Part shown: positions 36,886 through 43,987 of the stretch, piece by piece
How positions within the stretch are numbered: the stretch's first letter is position 1
How the letters are laid out: every line of letters starts with the position of its first letter
DNA from: Desulfosarcina alkanivorans
GTDB taxonomy: Bacteria; Desulfobacterota; Desulfobacteria; Desulfobacterales; Desulfosarcinaceae
Length of the DNA stretch: 64,000 nucleotides
Direction of reading: 5' to 3'
Assembly: GCF_009688945.1 (NCBI RefSeq)
Contig: NZ_AP021874.1
Span: 62,001 to 126,000 of the forward strand
The notes under the pieces: generated by a model
What the model was told of the DNA's origin: nothing
What the model saw: the letters and a program-made list of their open reading frames with translations, nothing else
Databases searched by the model: none
Position numbers and translations under genes: made by a program

Positions 36886-37006
36886 CCCCGGAAAACCGAC
36901 AGGTGATTGGCTCACCATTCGGGCGCTGCAGAAAACGACGCCTGCATCGGCCCGGCAGGCGGGGCATCATGCGTGGGCGCCGCCCCCAGCGAGGAATGAA
37001 AGACCG

Positions 37007-37492
37007 ATGGTGGAAAAAATGTATCCCGTTACCAAACCGATCATCCTGGTCGGGCTGTTCTGGCTGATTGGTTTCAGCTTCATCGGCTGCGGTGTCAAGG
37101 GGCCGCCGGTGCCCCCGCGGAAGCCGTCGGTGCCGGCGGTCTCAAGCCTGGCCTACCAGGTGACGGATCAGTCGGTCTCCCTGTCCTGGTCGATGCCGGG
37201 GCCGCTCTCCGGGCGGCAGGCCAGACGGGCCGCCTTCGGCATCTACCGATCCCGAACCGCCCTCGAACAGCCGGCCTGCGACGGCTGTCCTCTCGTATTC
37301 GAAAAAGCGGCGACGGTTCCCTACGAGCTCACGCCGACCAACCGATATGCCGCCGATGTCCCCCTGGACCCCGGTTACCGCTATGTGTTCAAAGTGCGGC
37401 TGGAAACGGACGGCGGCATGGGCCCCGATTCCGATTCAGTCCAATTCGACCATTTGTCCCATGTCCCTTCCGGGAGTCTGGAGAGCCCATGA
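37007..37492 (+). CDS. LptM-motif lipoprotein with a fibronectin III-like domain
   Basis: A 161-residue lipoprotein. A signal peptide ends at the lipobox FIGC (Cys28) and the mature start is CGVKGPPVPPRKP. This resembles the CG-KGP motif of LptM (YifL), the small lipoprotein that assists LptD assembly and is also encoded just before dapF in E. coli. Unlike LptM, about 115 more residues follow and look like one fibronectin III domain: VSSLAYQVTDQSVSLSWSMP, FGIYRS, then YRYVFKVRLETDGGMGP. The ATG at 37019 is an alternative. The stop overlaps dapF by four bases. Its function is inferred only. Confidence 0.8.
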   Translation: MVEKMYPVTKPIILVGLFWLIGFSFIGCGVKGPPVPPRKPSVPAVSSLAYQVTDQSVSLSWSMPGPLSGRQARRAAFGIYRSRTALEQPACDGCPLVFEKAATVPYELTPTNRYAADVPLDPGYRYVFKVRLETDGGMGPDSDSVQFDHLSHVPSGSLESP

Positions 37493-38316
37493 AACCCATT
37501 CCCTTTTTCAAGATGAGCGGCAGCGGCAATGACTTTATCATCATCGACAACCGGGCGGCAGTGGTGCCCGAAGACCGGCTGGAGCGTTTGGTTGTGGGCG
37601 CCTGCCGGCGAAAGATGTCGGTGGGCGCCGACGGGTTGATCCTGATCGAACCGTCGGACAGGGTTGATTTCAGGTGGCGGTTCTTCAATGCCGACGGCAG
37701 CCTGCCGGACATGTGCGGCAACGGCGCCCGCTGCGCCGCCCGATTTGCCTTTATCCACGGGATCGCCGACCGGCAGATGGCTTTCGACACCCTTGCCGGG
37801 ACCATCGAAGCCACCGTGGGGGAACACGGGGTCAGGATCCGCATGACCGATCCCGCCCGCCTGAAAACCGGATTCCCGCTCGATCTGGATGGGAGAACGG
37901 TCATGGTGGGCAGCGTGAATACCGGTGTGCCCCACGTGGTGACCGTGGTGGATGACATCGAGGCCGTCGACGTCGTCCGGACGGGTCGCCTGATCCGTTT
38001 TCATCCCGATTTCGCCCCTGATGGCACCAATGCCAACTTCGTGGCTGACGGGCCCGGCGGACGGCTGCTGATCCGCACCTATGAACGCGGGGTCGAAGAC
38101 GAAACCCTGGCCTGCGGTACGGGAAACGTGGCTGCGGCGCTGATTCTGGCCCACGACCGGGGGCTGGCCTCGCCCGTTTCGCTGACCACCCGCAGCGGGG
38201 GGCAGCTGACCGTTCATTTTACCATGAAGGGGGACCGCTGCACCGATGTGTTTCTGGAAGGGGACGCCCGCGTGATTTATCGCGGCGAACTGTGGGAGGA
38301 AGCATGGCTGACCTGA
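37489..38316 (+). CDS. dapF: Diaminopimelate epimerase
   Basis: A 275-residue cofactor-independent epimerase converting LL- to meso-diaminopimelate for lysine and peptidoglycan. The two catalytic cysteines lie in DMCGNGARC and LACGTGNVAAA. FFKMSGSGNDFIIIDNR is the N-terminal substrate loop. It overlaps the upstream lipoprotein gene (ATGA) and its end overlaps folK by 13 bases. Confidence 0.97.
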   Translation: MKPIPFFKMSGSGNDFIIIDNRAAVVPEDRLERLVVGACRRKMSVGADGLILIEPSDRVDFRWRFFNADGSLPDMCGNGARCAARFAFIHGIADRQMAFDTLAGTIEATVGEHGVRIRMTDPARLKTGFPLDLDGRTVMVGSVNTGVPHVVTVVDDIEAVDVVRTGRLIRFHPDFAPDGTNANFVADGPGGRLLIRTYERGVEDETLACGTGNVAAALILAHDRGLASPVSLTTRSGGQLTVHFTMKGDRCTDVFLEGDARVIYRGELWEEAWLT

Positions 38317-38846
38317 GCGATGAGCCTGTCGTTTACATTTCCGTTGGGTCCAACCTGGGGGACAAGCTGGAAAACTGTCTCAGCGGTATTGCCGCCCTGA
38401 CCGACTCCGGGAAATCAACGCTCCTGGAAACTTCGCGGTTTTACCGGACCTCCCCGGTGGATTACACCGAGCAGGACTGGTTCGTCAATGCCGCCGTAAA
38501 AATAAGGACCACGCTGGCGCCGCTGAACCTGCTGGACGAATTGGTTGCCATCCAGCAGCGCCGGGGGCGAAAAGCAGATATGATTCGTTTCGGGCCGCGG
38601 GTGCTGGATCTGGATATTCTGATGTACGGCGACCGGGTGATCCGGACGCCGAGGCTGGAAATTCCCCATCCACGCATGCACAAAAGGGCCTTTGTCTTGC
38701 AGCCCATCTGTGATATAGACCCGACCATTATTCATCCCGCACTGGGGAAGACCGTCGGCGATCTGCTGGGCCGCCTGAACGATGACGATCAGCGGGTCGT
38801 CCCGCTGGACAACCCGCCCACACCGCTACAAGGCGGAATGCCGTGA
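38304..38846 (+). CDS. folK: 2-amino-4-hydroxy-6-hydroxymethyldihydropteridine pyrophosphokinase
   Basis: A 180-residue HPPK that transfers pyrophosphate from ATP to the pterin in folate synthesis. YISVGSNLGDKLENC, FRTSP-type FYRTSPVDYTEQDWFVNAA and the metal-binding RFGPRVLDLDILMYG with HPRMHKRAFVL are complete. The ATG at 38304 has GGAGGAAGC before it; the in-frame ATG 12 bases upstream lacks this. It overlaps both neighbours, so it is part of a tight operon. Confidence 0.95.
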   Translation: MADLSDEPVVYISVGSNLGDKLENCLSGIAALTDSGKSTLLETSRFYRTSPVDYTEQDWFVNAAVKIRTTLAPLNLLDELVAIQQRRGRKADMIRFGPRVLDLDILMYGDRVIRTPRLEIPHPRMHKRAFVLQPICDIDPTIIHPALGKTVGDLLGRLNDDDQRVVPLDNPPTPLQGGMP

Positions 38847-39100
38847 AACTGCTGTTGCTGCTGATCATCGTCTACCTTGTTTACCGAGCCGGCAAATCGT
38901 GGCTGGTGCGGACCCTCCAGTCCGGTAACCAGAGCGGCTCCCCCAATGCCAGGATCGATGATGTGATGGTCCAGGATCCGGTATGCGGGATCTATTTTCC
39001 CCAGCGGGAAGGGGTTATGTTGCGACACGGCGGGCAAACCCATGTTTTTTGCTCCGAAGCCTGCCGCGACCGGTTCCTGGAAGCGCAGAAAGAGAAGTAA
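38843..39100 (+). CDS. Small membrane-anchored YHS/TRASH-type metal-binding protein
   Basis: An 85-residue protein starting with GTG that overlaps the folK stop by four bases. Residues 1-14 form one hydrophobic helix ([15 protein letters not shown]). After a linker, residues 40-80 have the YHS/TRASH pattern [13 protein letters not shown] with [13 protein letters not shown], that is, one Cys followed by a CxxxC pair fit for binding a metal ion. Small proteins of this kind are common in proteobacteria, with unsettled roles in metal sensing or delivery. The function here is inferred. Confidence 0.8.
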   Translation: MKLLLLLIIVYLVYRAGKSWLVRTLQSGNQSGSPNARIDDVMVQDPVCGIYFPQREGVMLRHGGQTHVFCSEACRDRFLEAQKEK

Positions 39101-39194
39101 CGGGCCGGAGGCGGTGCGCCCCGGTCTGTCAAGTGATTTGGATCGACATATCAATTGCCATGGAGTGATGAAACTCAAGAAGGAATCTGAAACA

Positions 39195-39839
39195 ATGAAA
39201 TTTTTTATCGATACCGCCAATGTTGACGAAATCAAGGAAGCCCATGCCATGGGCATGGTGGACGGGGTGACCACCAACCCCTCTCTGATCGCCAAGGAGG
39301 GACGTGTTTTCGAAGACGTCATTAAAGAAATCTGCGAAATCGTGGACGGCCCGATCAGCGCCGAGGTGATCAGCCTCGAGGCCGAGGGCATGGTCGCCGA
39401 GGCGCGTGAGCTGGCCAAAATACACCCCAACGTCGTCATCAAGGTTCCCATGACCGTTGATGGCCTCAAGGCCACACGCCAGCTCGCGCAAGAGAACATC
39501 AAGACCAACGTGACCCTGATCTTTTCACCCCTGCAGGCCCTGATGGCGGCCAAAGCCGGCGCAAGCTATGTGAGCCCCTTTGTCGGGCGGATAGACGACC
39601 TGTCCCAGGACGGGATGCAGCTTATCGAACAGATTGTTGAGATTTTTGCCAACTATGCATACGATACGGAGATCATCGTGGCCAGCGTCCGCAACCCTCT
39701 GCACGTGCTGGATTCAGCGCTGGCCGGAGCGGACATTGCCACGATTCCCTTCAAGGTGCTGAGTAAACTGGCAGCTCATCCGCTGACGGACAAGGGCATC
39801 CAATCCTTTCTCGCCGACTGGGAAAAGGCCAAAAAATAG
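39195..39839 (+). CDS. Transaldolase / fructose-6-phosphate aldolase family protein
   Basis: A 214-residue short transaldolase (TalC/FSA type), a TIM barrel. [18 protein letters not shown] opens the protein, [13 protein letters not shown] binds substrate, and the Schiff-base Lys lies in [18 protein letters not shown] follows. Members act either as transaldolase in the pentose phosphate pathway or as fructose-6-phosphate aldolase, and the sequence alone does not decide. The start MKFFIDTAN at 39195 has AAGGAA upstream; an open frame from 39042 is rejected. Confidence 0.93.
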   Translation: MKFFIDTANVDEIKEAHAMGMVDGVTTNPSLIAKEGRVFEDVIKEICEIVDGPISAEVISLEAEGMVAEARELAKIHPNVVIKVPMTVDGLKATRQLAQENIKTNVTLIFSPLQALMAAKAGASYVSPFVGRIDDLSQDGMQLIEQIVEIFANYAYDTEIIVASVRNPLHVLDSALAGADIATIPFKVLSKLAAHPLTDKGIQSFLADWEKAKK

Positions 39840-39920
39840 CGGCGGGGACAGGCATCATCTCAAAGTACGCTGTTGAGGTGGCTTCGAATCTACAATGATG
39901 GAACCATCGGTCAACGCCAA

Positions 39921-40484
39921 ATGAAAAACGAGCGAATCAACTCACTTCTCACCCATCCCAATACGCTGACGCTGTTCAGGATCGTTTCGGTGCCGATCAT
40001 TGTGGTGCTGTTGATGATGCCCAACCGGTTCACGGCACTGCTGGCCGGGCTGATTTTCAGCGTCGCCGCCATTACCGACTATTTTGACGGGTATCTGGCC
40101 CGGCGCTACGGGCTGGTGTCCAACCTGGGCAAGGTGATGGACCCGGTAGCGGACAAGCTGCTGGTTTCCTGCTCGCTGATCATGCTTTCGGCCCTGGGAT
40201 GGATGCCGGCCTGGGTCGCCTGTATCATTATCGGACGCGAGCTGGCGGTTACCGGATTGCGAAACATCATTGCCCAGAACAAAATGGACGTCTCCGCGTC
40301 CAGTCTGGGTAAATACAAAACCGGGTTCCAGATTGCCGCCATCATCCCCCTGATGTTCCACTATCCGGCCTTAGGGTTTGATTTTCAGGCCGTCGGCATG
40401 TTCTTTCTCTGGGGGGCGTTGGTGTTTACCCTGTGGTCAGGGGCCGATTACTTCCTGCGCTTCAGAAAATTACTCCGCGGGTGA
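39921..40484 (+). CDS. pgsA: CDP-diacylglycerol-glycerol-3-phosphate 3-phosphatidyltransferase
   Basis: A 187-residue membrane enzyme that makes phosphatidylglycerol phosphate. The CDP-alcohol phosphotransferase signature D-G-x2-A-R-x8-G-x3-D-x3-D is complete, from DYFDGYLARR through NLGKVMDPVADK. Four or five membrane helices are seen. MKNERINSLLTHPNTLTLFR is the usual start; a longer frame from 39873 is unlikely. pgsA followed by tRNA-Gly and tRNA-Cys matches E. coli pgsA-glyW-cysT. Confidence 0.95.
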   Translation: MKNERINSLLTHPNTLTLFRIVSVPIIVVLLMMPNRFTALLAGLIFSVAAITDYFDGYLARRYGLVSNLGKVMDPVADKLLVSCSLIMLSALGWMPAWVACIIIGRELAVTGLRNIIAQNKMDVSASSLGKYKTGFQIAAIIPLMFHYPALGFDFQAVGMFFLWGALVFTLWSGADYFLRFRKLLRG

Positions 40485-40493
40485 ACTTTTCTG

Positions 40494-40520
40494 TTGACAA
40501 TGAGACCATTAATTTATAAA
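40494..40520 (+). promoter_or_regulatory. Putative promoter of the tRNA-Gly/tRNA-Cys operon
   Basis: A perfect TTGACA (40494-40499) and TATAAA (40515-40520) are separated by 15 bp, somewhat short, in an AT-rich gap 18 bp before tRNA-Gly. It directly follows the pgsA stop. Confidence 0.55.
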
Positions 40521-40537
40521 AGTGCCACTTCAACTGA

Positions 40538-40612
40538 GCGGGAATAACTCAGTGGTAGAGTGCGACCTTGCCAAGGTCGAAGTCGCGGGTTCAAATCCCG
40601 TTTCCCGCTCCA
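40538..40612 (+). tRNA. tRNA-Gly (GCC)
   Basis: A 75-base cloverleaf with encoded CCA. The acceptor GCGGGAA pairs with TTCCCGC, the anticodon stem CGACC/GGTCG encloses TTGCCAA (anticodon GCC), and GTTCAAATC is the T loop. It reads GGC/GGU codons. Confidence 0.97.
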
Positions 40613-40626
40613 TTTTTTTTTATACG

Positions 40627-40701
<75 letters not shown>

Positions 40702-40719
40702 AAAAAGCTAAAATGATCA

Positions 40720-40747
40720 GGGCTGAATGATTTTCAGCCCTTTTTTT
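40720..40747 (+). terminator. Rho-independent terminator of the tRNA operon
   Basis: GGGCTGA (40720-40726) pairs with TCAGCCC (40734-40740) around a seven-base loop, followed by seven T residues. It lies 18 bp after tRNA-Cys. Confidence 0.9.
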
Positions 40748-41137
40748 ATGGGGGCGCATGGGTTGCGGCCGGTTGCCAACCATCCAGTCCGTCAATGTCG
40801 GGATCCGATTCCTTCAAAAGCCGCTTATAATTGGGTCTTATAAGTGAATTCCTGATTATGATGCTGCACTTCTTTCGATATTTCGGCCAATGAATCGGGT
40901 TTGCTCAACGCAAACGTCTCACCCGCCGTGTCCCCTGTAGAACTGCCCAATGACATCCCTGCCTGTTTCCGCGTCCCTTTCGACACATACATCAACGGCA
41001 TAATGGCGCAGCGGCCCTTGTCTTGATTGTCTAATGGGCAATCGTGTGGTATTCGAATTTCGATTTCAGCTGTGAATGGATTTGACGTATAATCCCGTTT
41101 CTCTCACCAAAAACCATACACCCTTCCATACAGGCAC
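40748..41137. other. AT-rich intergenic stretch downstream of the tRNA genes
   Basis: 390 bp with GC content near 50%, clearly below the roughly 60% of the surroundings. E. coli has leuZ after cysT, but no third tRNA is present here. The only coding signal is a short minus-strand frame (listed separately). No att-like direct repeat of a tRNA 3' end was found by eye. Confidence 0.5.
40825..41001 (-). CDS. Possible small protein or gene remnant (58 aa), unknown
   Basis: This 58-codon frame was found by reading the minus strand. It starts MPLMYVSKGTRKQAGMSLG and ends VQHHNQEFTYKTQL before TAA. The frame stays open about 34 more codons upstream (ending IPHDCPLDNQDKGRC) without an ATG, so it may be the 3' part of a longer broken gene. 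The composition is hydrophilic and protein-like, and codons such as ATA and CGA are unlike its neighbours. No ribosome site is seen and no family is recognised. Confidence 0.3.
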   Translation of the reverse strand: MPLMYVSKGTRKQAGMSLGSSTGDTAGETFALSKPDSLAEISKEVQHHNQEFTYKTQL

Positions 41138-42427
41138 ATGAAAAACGAATGCGAGCACACTCTCAAACAGGCGGCTTTGGCCCACGAGGAAGGCAGGCTT
41201 GCCGATGCGGAAAAAGCCTATCTGGAGATATTGAACCAAAAGCCGGATTCGGGATCCGTGCTGAACGCACTTGGAACGGTCTTTTTGGATCAGTCCCAAC
41301 CGGATAAGGCAAAAACGGTTTTTGAAAAAGCGGCCGGCTTGAATCCTCCCCATCTATCGGCATGCTACAATCTTGGCAGACTCAAGCAGATCGAGGGAGA
41401 CGATCAAGGGGCCATCAACCTTTACAGAGCCATCGTCAAGCAGCAGCCCCGATTTGGTTTGGCATGGAACAATATGGGGGTGGCGTACCGGGAAATCGGT
41501 GAGCCGGAGGAAGCCATCTCCTGTTTTCGGAGGGCAGTGGCCTTTGCCCCTGACATGGCGGAGGCATGGAACAACCTGGGTGTGGCACAGGATGCGTTTC
41601 ATATGATTGAAAACGCCGCCAGGTCATACCGGAAGGCCATTGAGATAAAGCCCGATTATGCGTCCGCCCACTTCAACCTCGGCGTCTCTTTACAGAAACG
41701 CGAGCGGTTCGAGGACGCCGAGGACCATTACAACAAAGTGCTGGAGATCAAGCCGGGCGATGAGGCGGCCAATTTTATGCTCCAGAGCCTGGGGACTTCC
41801 GCAACACCCGATGCCGCCCCGGCACAGCATGTACGCAGGATTTTTGATCAGTGTGCCGGGACTTTTGAAAAGATCCTGGTAACGGGTCTGGAATACAGGA
41901 CCCCTGAACTCCTGTTTAACCTTACGAGGCCGCGCCTGAAACAGAATCTGGCGGTTCTGGATCTCGGCTGCGGTACCGGGCTGGGCTCACAATTCTACCG
42001 GCCATATGCAAAATTGCTCATCGGTGTCGATGTGTCGCCCAGGATGCTCCAGAAGGCTTCGGAGAAAAATATCTACGACGATCTCATGGTCTTTGACATC
42101 CTTCAAGACTGGGCGTTTTCCCAACCATTCGATCTCATATACAGCTCTGACGTATTTGTCTATTTCGGGAATCTGGATCCGATCATCCGATCGGCATCAT
42201 CCGCTCTTGTTCCCGGAGGGATCATTGCCTTTTCGGTGGAAAAACTGGAGGAGAACCGCACAGGGTATCAGCTGTTTCCCAGCGGACGCTACGCCCATTC
42301 ACACCGGTATGTAAGAAACTGCCTGAAAAATCATGGATTCGCACCCGTAGCGGAAACCGACGCCGCGATCCGGAAGCAGTCAGGCGATGAGGTTCCGGGA
42401 TTATTAATTGTGGCCGAAAAGGGCTGA
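41138..42427 (+). CDS. TPR-repeat SAM-dependent methyltransferase
   Basis: A 429-residue fusion. Residues about 8-215 hold five or six tetratricopeptide repeats (AWNNMGVAYREIGEPEEAISCF; AHFNLGVSLQKRERFEDAE as examples). Residues about 235-425 form a class I methyltransferase with motif I VLDLGCGTGLGSQF, IGVDVSPRML as motif II, and LIYSSDVFVYF. The arrangement resembles predicted TPR-methyltransferases near glycan or surface-structure genes, but the substrate is unknown. Its GC content is lower than its neighbours. There is no ribosome site of note. Confidence 0.88.
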   Translation: MKNECEHTLKQAALAHEEGRLADAEKAYLEILNQKPDSGSVLNALGTVFLDQSQPDKAKTVFEKAAGLNPPHLSACYNLGRLKQIEGDDQGAINLYRAIVKQQPRFGLAWNNMGVAYREIGEPEEAISCFRRAVAFAPDMAEAWNNLGVAQDAFHMIENAARSYRKAIEIKPDYASAHFNLGVSLQKRERFEDAEDHYNKVLEIKPGDEAANFMLQSLGTSATPDAAPAQHVRRIFDQCAGTFEKILVTGLEYRTPELLFNLTRPRLKQNLAVLDLGCGTGLGSQFYRPYAKLLIGVDVSPRMLQKASEKNIYDDLMVFDILQDWAFSQPFDLIYSSDVFVYFGNLDPIIRSASSALVPGGIIAFSVEKLEENRTGYQLFPSGRYAHSHRYVRNCLKNHGFAPVAETDAAIRKQSGDEVPGLLIVAEKG

Positions 42428-42537
42428 AACAGAATTACCAAGCGTTCCCGCCTGCCGATCGTACAGTGCCACCGGAACCATGCATTTGCCGCCGGGCTTT
42501 TTAGCATCCGGTTCTATTTTTTCCATAAATCTGTTAC

Positions 42538-43005
42538 ATGGTTTTCATGGATACCTGCAAGCACACCGGACCTCACCGTTTCAGCATGCCTGCGTGGATA
42601 ACCTGTGCCCCGTTCGAGCAAATGCTGGGCATGGAAATTGTCAAGGCGGAGGCCGGCGAGGCGATTCTGGCAATGCCTTTTGTTAAATCACTGGCTCAAG
42701 GCGCAGGCCTGATGCACGGTGGTGCGCTGGTCAGCCTGGCCGACACAGCTGTGGTGATGGCGATCAAGAGTATGGTGGCACCCGGAACCCATTTTGCCAC
42801 GATAGCAATGGAAAATCGTTTTCTTCATCCCGTGAAACAGGGCATACTCCAGGCCAGAGCGAGGGCTGGCGAACGCGATGGGTCCACCATTAAAGGATCA
42901 TGTGATATTTTTGATGAAAAAGGCCGCAAGGTCATGATATTTGGGTCGGTTTTTAAAATTGCCAGAGACGCCGAAATCAAAGGTGTCGTTTACGGGAAAG
43001 ACTGA
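42538..43005 (+). CDS. PaaI-family hotdog thioesterase
   Basis: A 155-residue hotdog-fold protein of the PaaI group, which hydrolyses acyl- or aryl-CoA thioesters. The diagnostic GLMHGGALVSLADTAVVMA is at about 57-75, and TIAMENRFLHPVKQG is the second conserved strand. ATG 42538 has no clear ribosome site; 42547 is an alternative. It is separated by 110 bp from the TPR-methyltransferase and convergent with the HisA-like gene. The physiological substrate is not indicated by the context. Confidence 0.88.
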   Translation: MVFMDTCKHTGPHRFSMPAWITCAPFEQMLGMEIVKAEAGEAILAMPFVKSLAQGAGLMHGGALVSLADTAVVMAIKSMVAPGTHFATIAMENRFLHPVKQGILQARARAGERDGSTIKGSCDIFDEKGRKVMIFGSVFKIARDAEIKGVVYGKD

Positions 43006-43067
43006 CCTTTTTTCAGAACCATAACCTTCTCCCACCGTCCTGATCGATTTGGAACCGCGTGCCATTT

Positions 43068-43838
43068 TCAGACCCCCGCCTGTCCATATCGCCGGGCCAG
43101 GTCTTCATAGCGAAGGCCGGTGCCACCGAAGATATCCAGTGCGCTGCCCACCGTAAAGTCGATGTTCCCGTTTCCCATGGATTCGATCAGATCAATGTCA
43201 CGCTGGTTGCAGATGCCGCCGGCATAGGTGACCGGCAGGCCCTCCCAGCGCCCCAGGTAGGCGACCAGGTCGGTTTCGATGCCGGCGCAGCGACCCTCCA
43301 CATCCACGGCATGGATGAGAAATTCATCGCAGTAACCGGAAAGACGGTCCATGAGCCGGTAAGTGACCGCCTCGTCGGTGAATGTCTGCCAGCGATCGGT
43401 GGCCACCAGATAGGCGTCGCCGCGTTTGCGGCAGCTCAGGTCCAGCACCAGGCGCGATTTGCCGATGCGTCGGCTCAACGCTTTCAGGCGCGCCATCTGG
43501 ATCTGTCCGTCGCTGAAGACCCAGGAGGTGACAATCACATGGCTGGCGCCGGCGTCCAACCATGGTCCGGCATTGTCGGCATTGATGCCGCCGCCCAGCT
43601 GCATGCCGCCGGGCCACCGGGAAAGGGCCGACCGGGCTGCCGTCATGTTGCCCCTGCCCAGCTGGATCACGTGGCCCCCCTTGAGATTGTCCCGGCGATA
43701 CAGGTCGGCAAACCAGGCGGCCGGTTTTTCCGCCTGAAAGTTGGTTTTCAAATCATGGGATGCGCTGTCGGACAGGGTGGCACCGACGATTTGCTTTACC
43801 ACGCCGCCGTGCAGATCGATACAGGGACGAAAGCGCAT
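43068..43838 (-). CDS. hisA: Eukaryote-type phosphoribosylformimino-AICAR ribotide isomerase (HIS6-like)
   Basis: A 256-residue TIM-barrel isomerase of the histidine pathway (ProFAR to PRFAR). The features are those of the fungal/plant HIS6 class rather than bacterial HisA: CIDLHGGVVKQIVGATL at the N-terminus, VIVTSWVF, LVLDLSCRKRG followed by WQT, EFLIHAVDVEG, TYAGGI and DFTVGSALDIFGG. The catalytic Asp residues are Asp8 and the Asp of LDLSC. CAGGAG lies before the ATG. No other his gene is near. The isomerase family is clear; the class assignment is from remembered HIS6 motifs. Confidence 0.88.
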   Translation of the reverse strand: MRFRPCIDLHGGVVKQIVGATLSDSASHDLKTNFQAEKPAAWFADLYRRDNLKGGHVIQLGRGNMTAARSALSRWPGGMQLGGGINADNAGPWLDAGASHVIVTSWVFSDGQIQMARLKALSRRIGKSRLVLDLSCRKRGDAYLVATDRWQTFTDEAVTYRLMDRLSGYCDEFLIHAVDVEGRCAGIETDLVAYLGRWEGLPVTYAGGICNQRDIDLIESMGNGNIDFTVGSALDIFGGTGLRYEDLARRYGQAGV

Positions 43839-43987
43839 GAAATGCTCCTGGTTATTGGTCTGTCCTCAGAAAAGCGTTCGGTGGCCTGCGCCGCCTGACG
43901 GCAAGTCGGTGGTTCAATGCGTCGGGCGGTGGGATGTGGTTTTCCCGGCGCCCTGGATCCGCCATTCCTTGAATTTCCCGGGAACGG

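Noticed and set aside
43059..43898. Plus-strand 279-codon frame opposite the HisA-like gene
   Set aside because: It is the antisense of a gene with clear isomerase motifs and has no recognisable domain.
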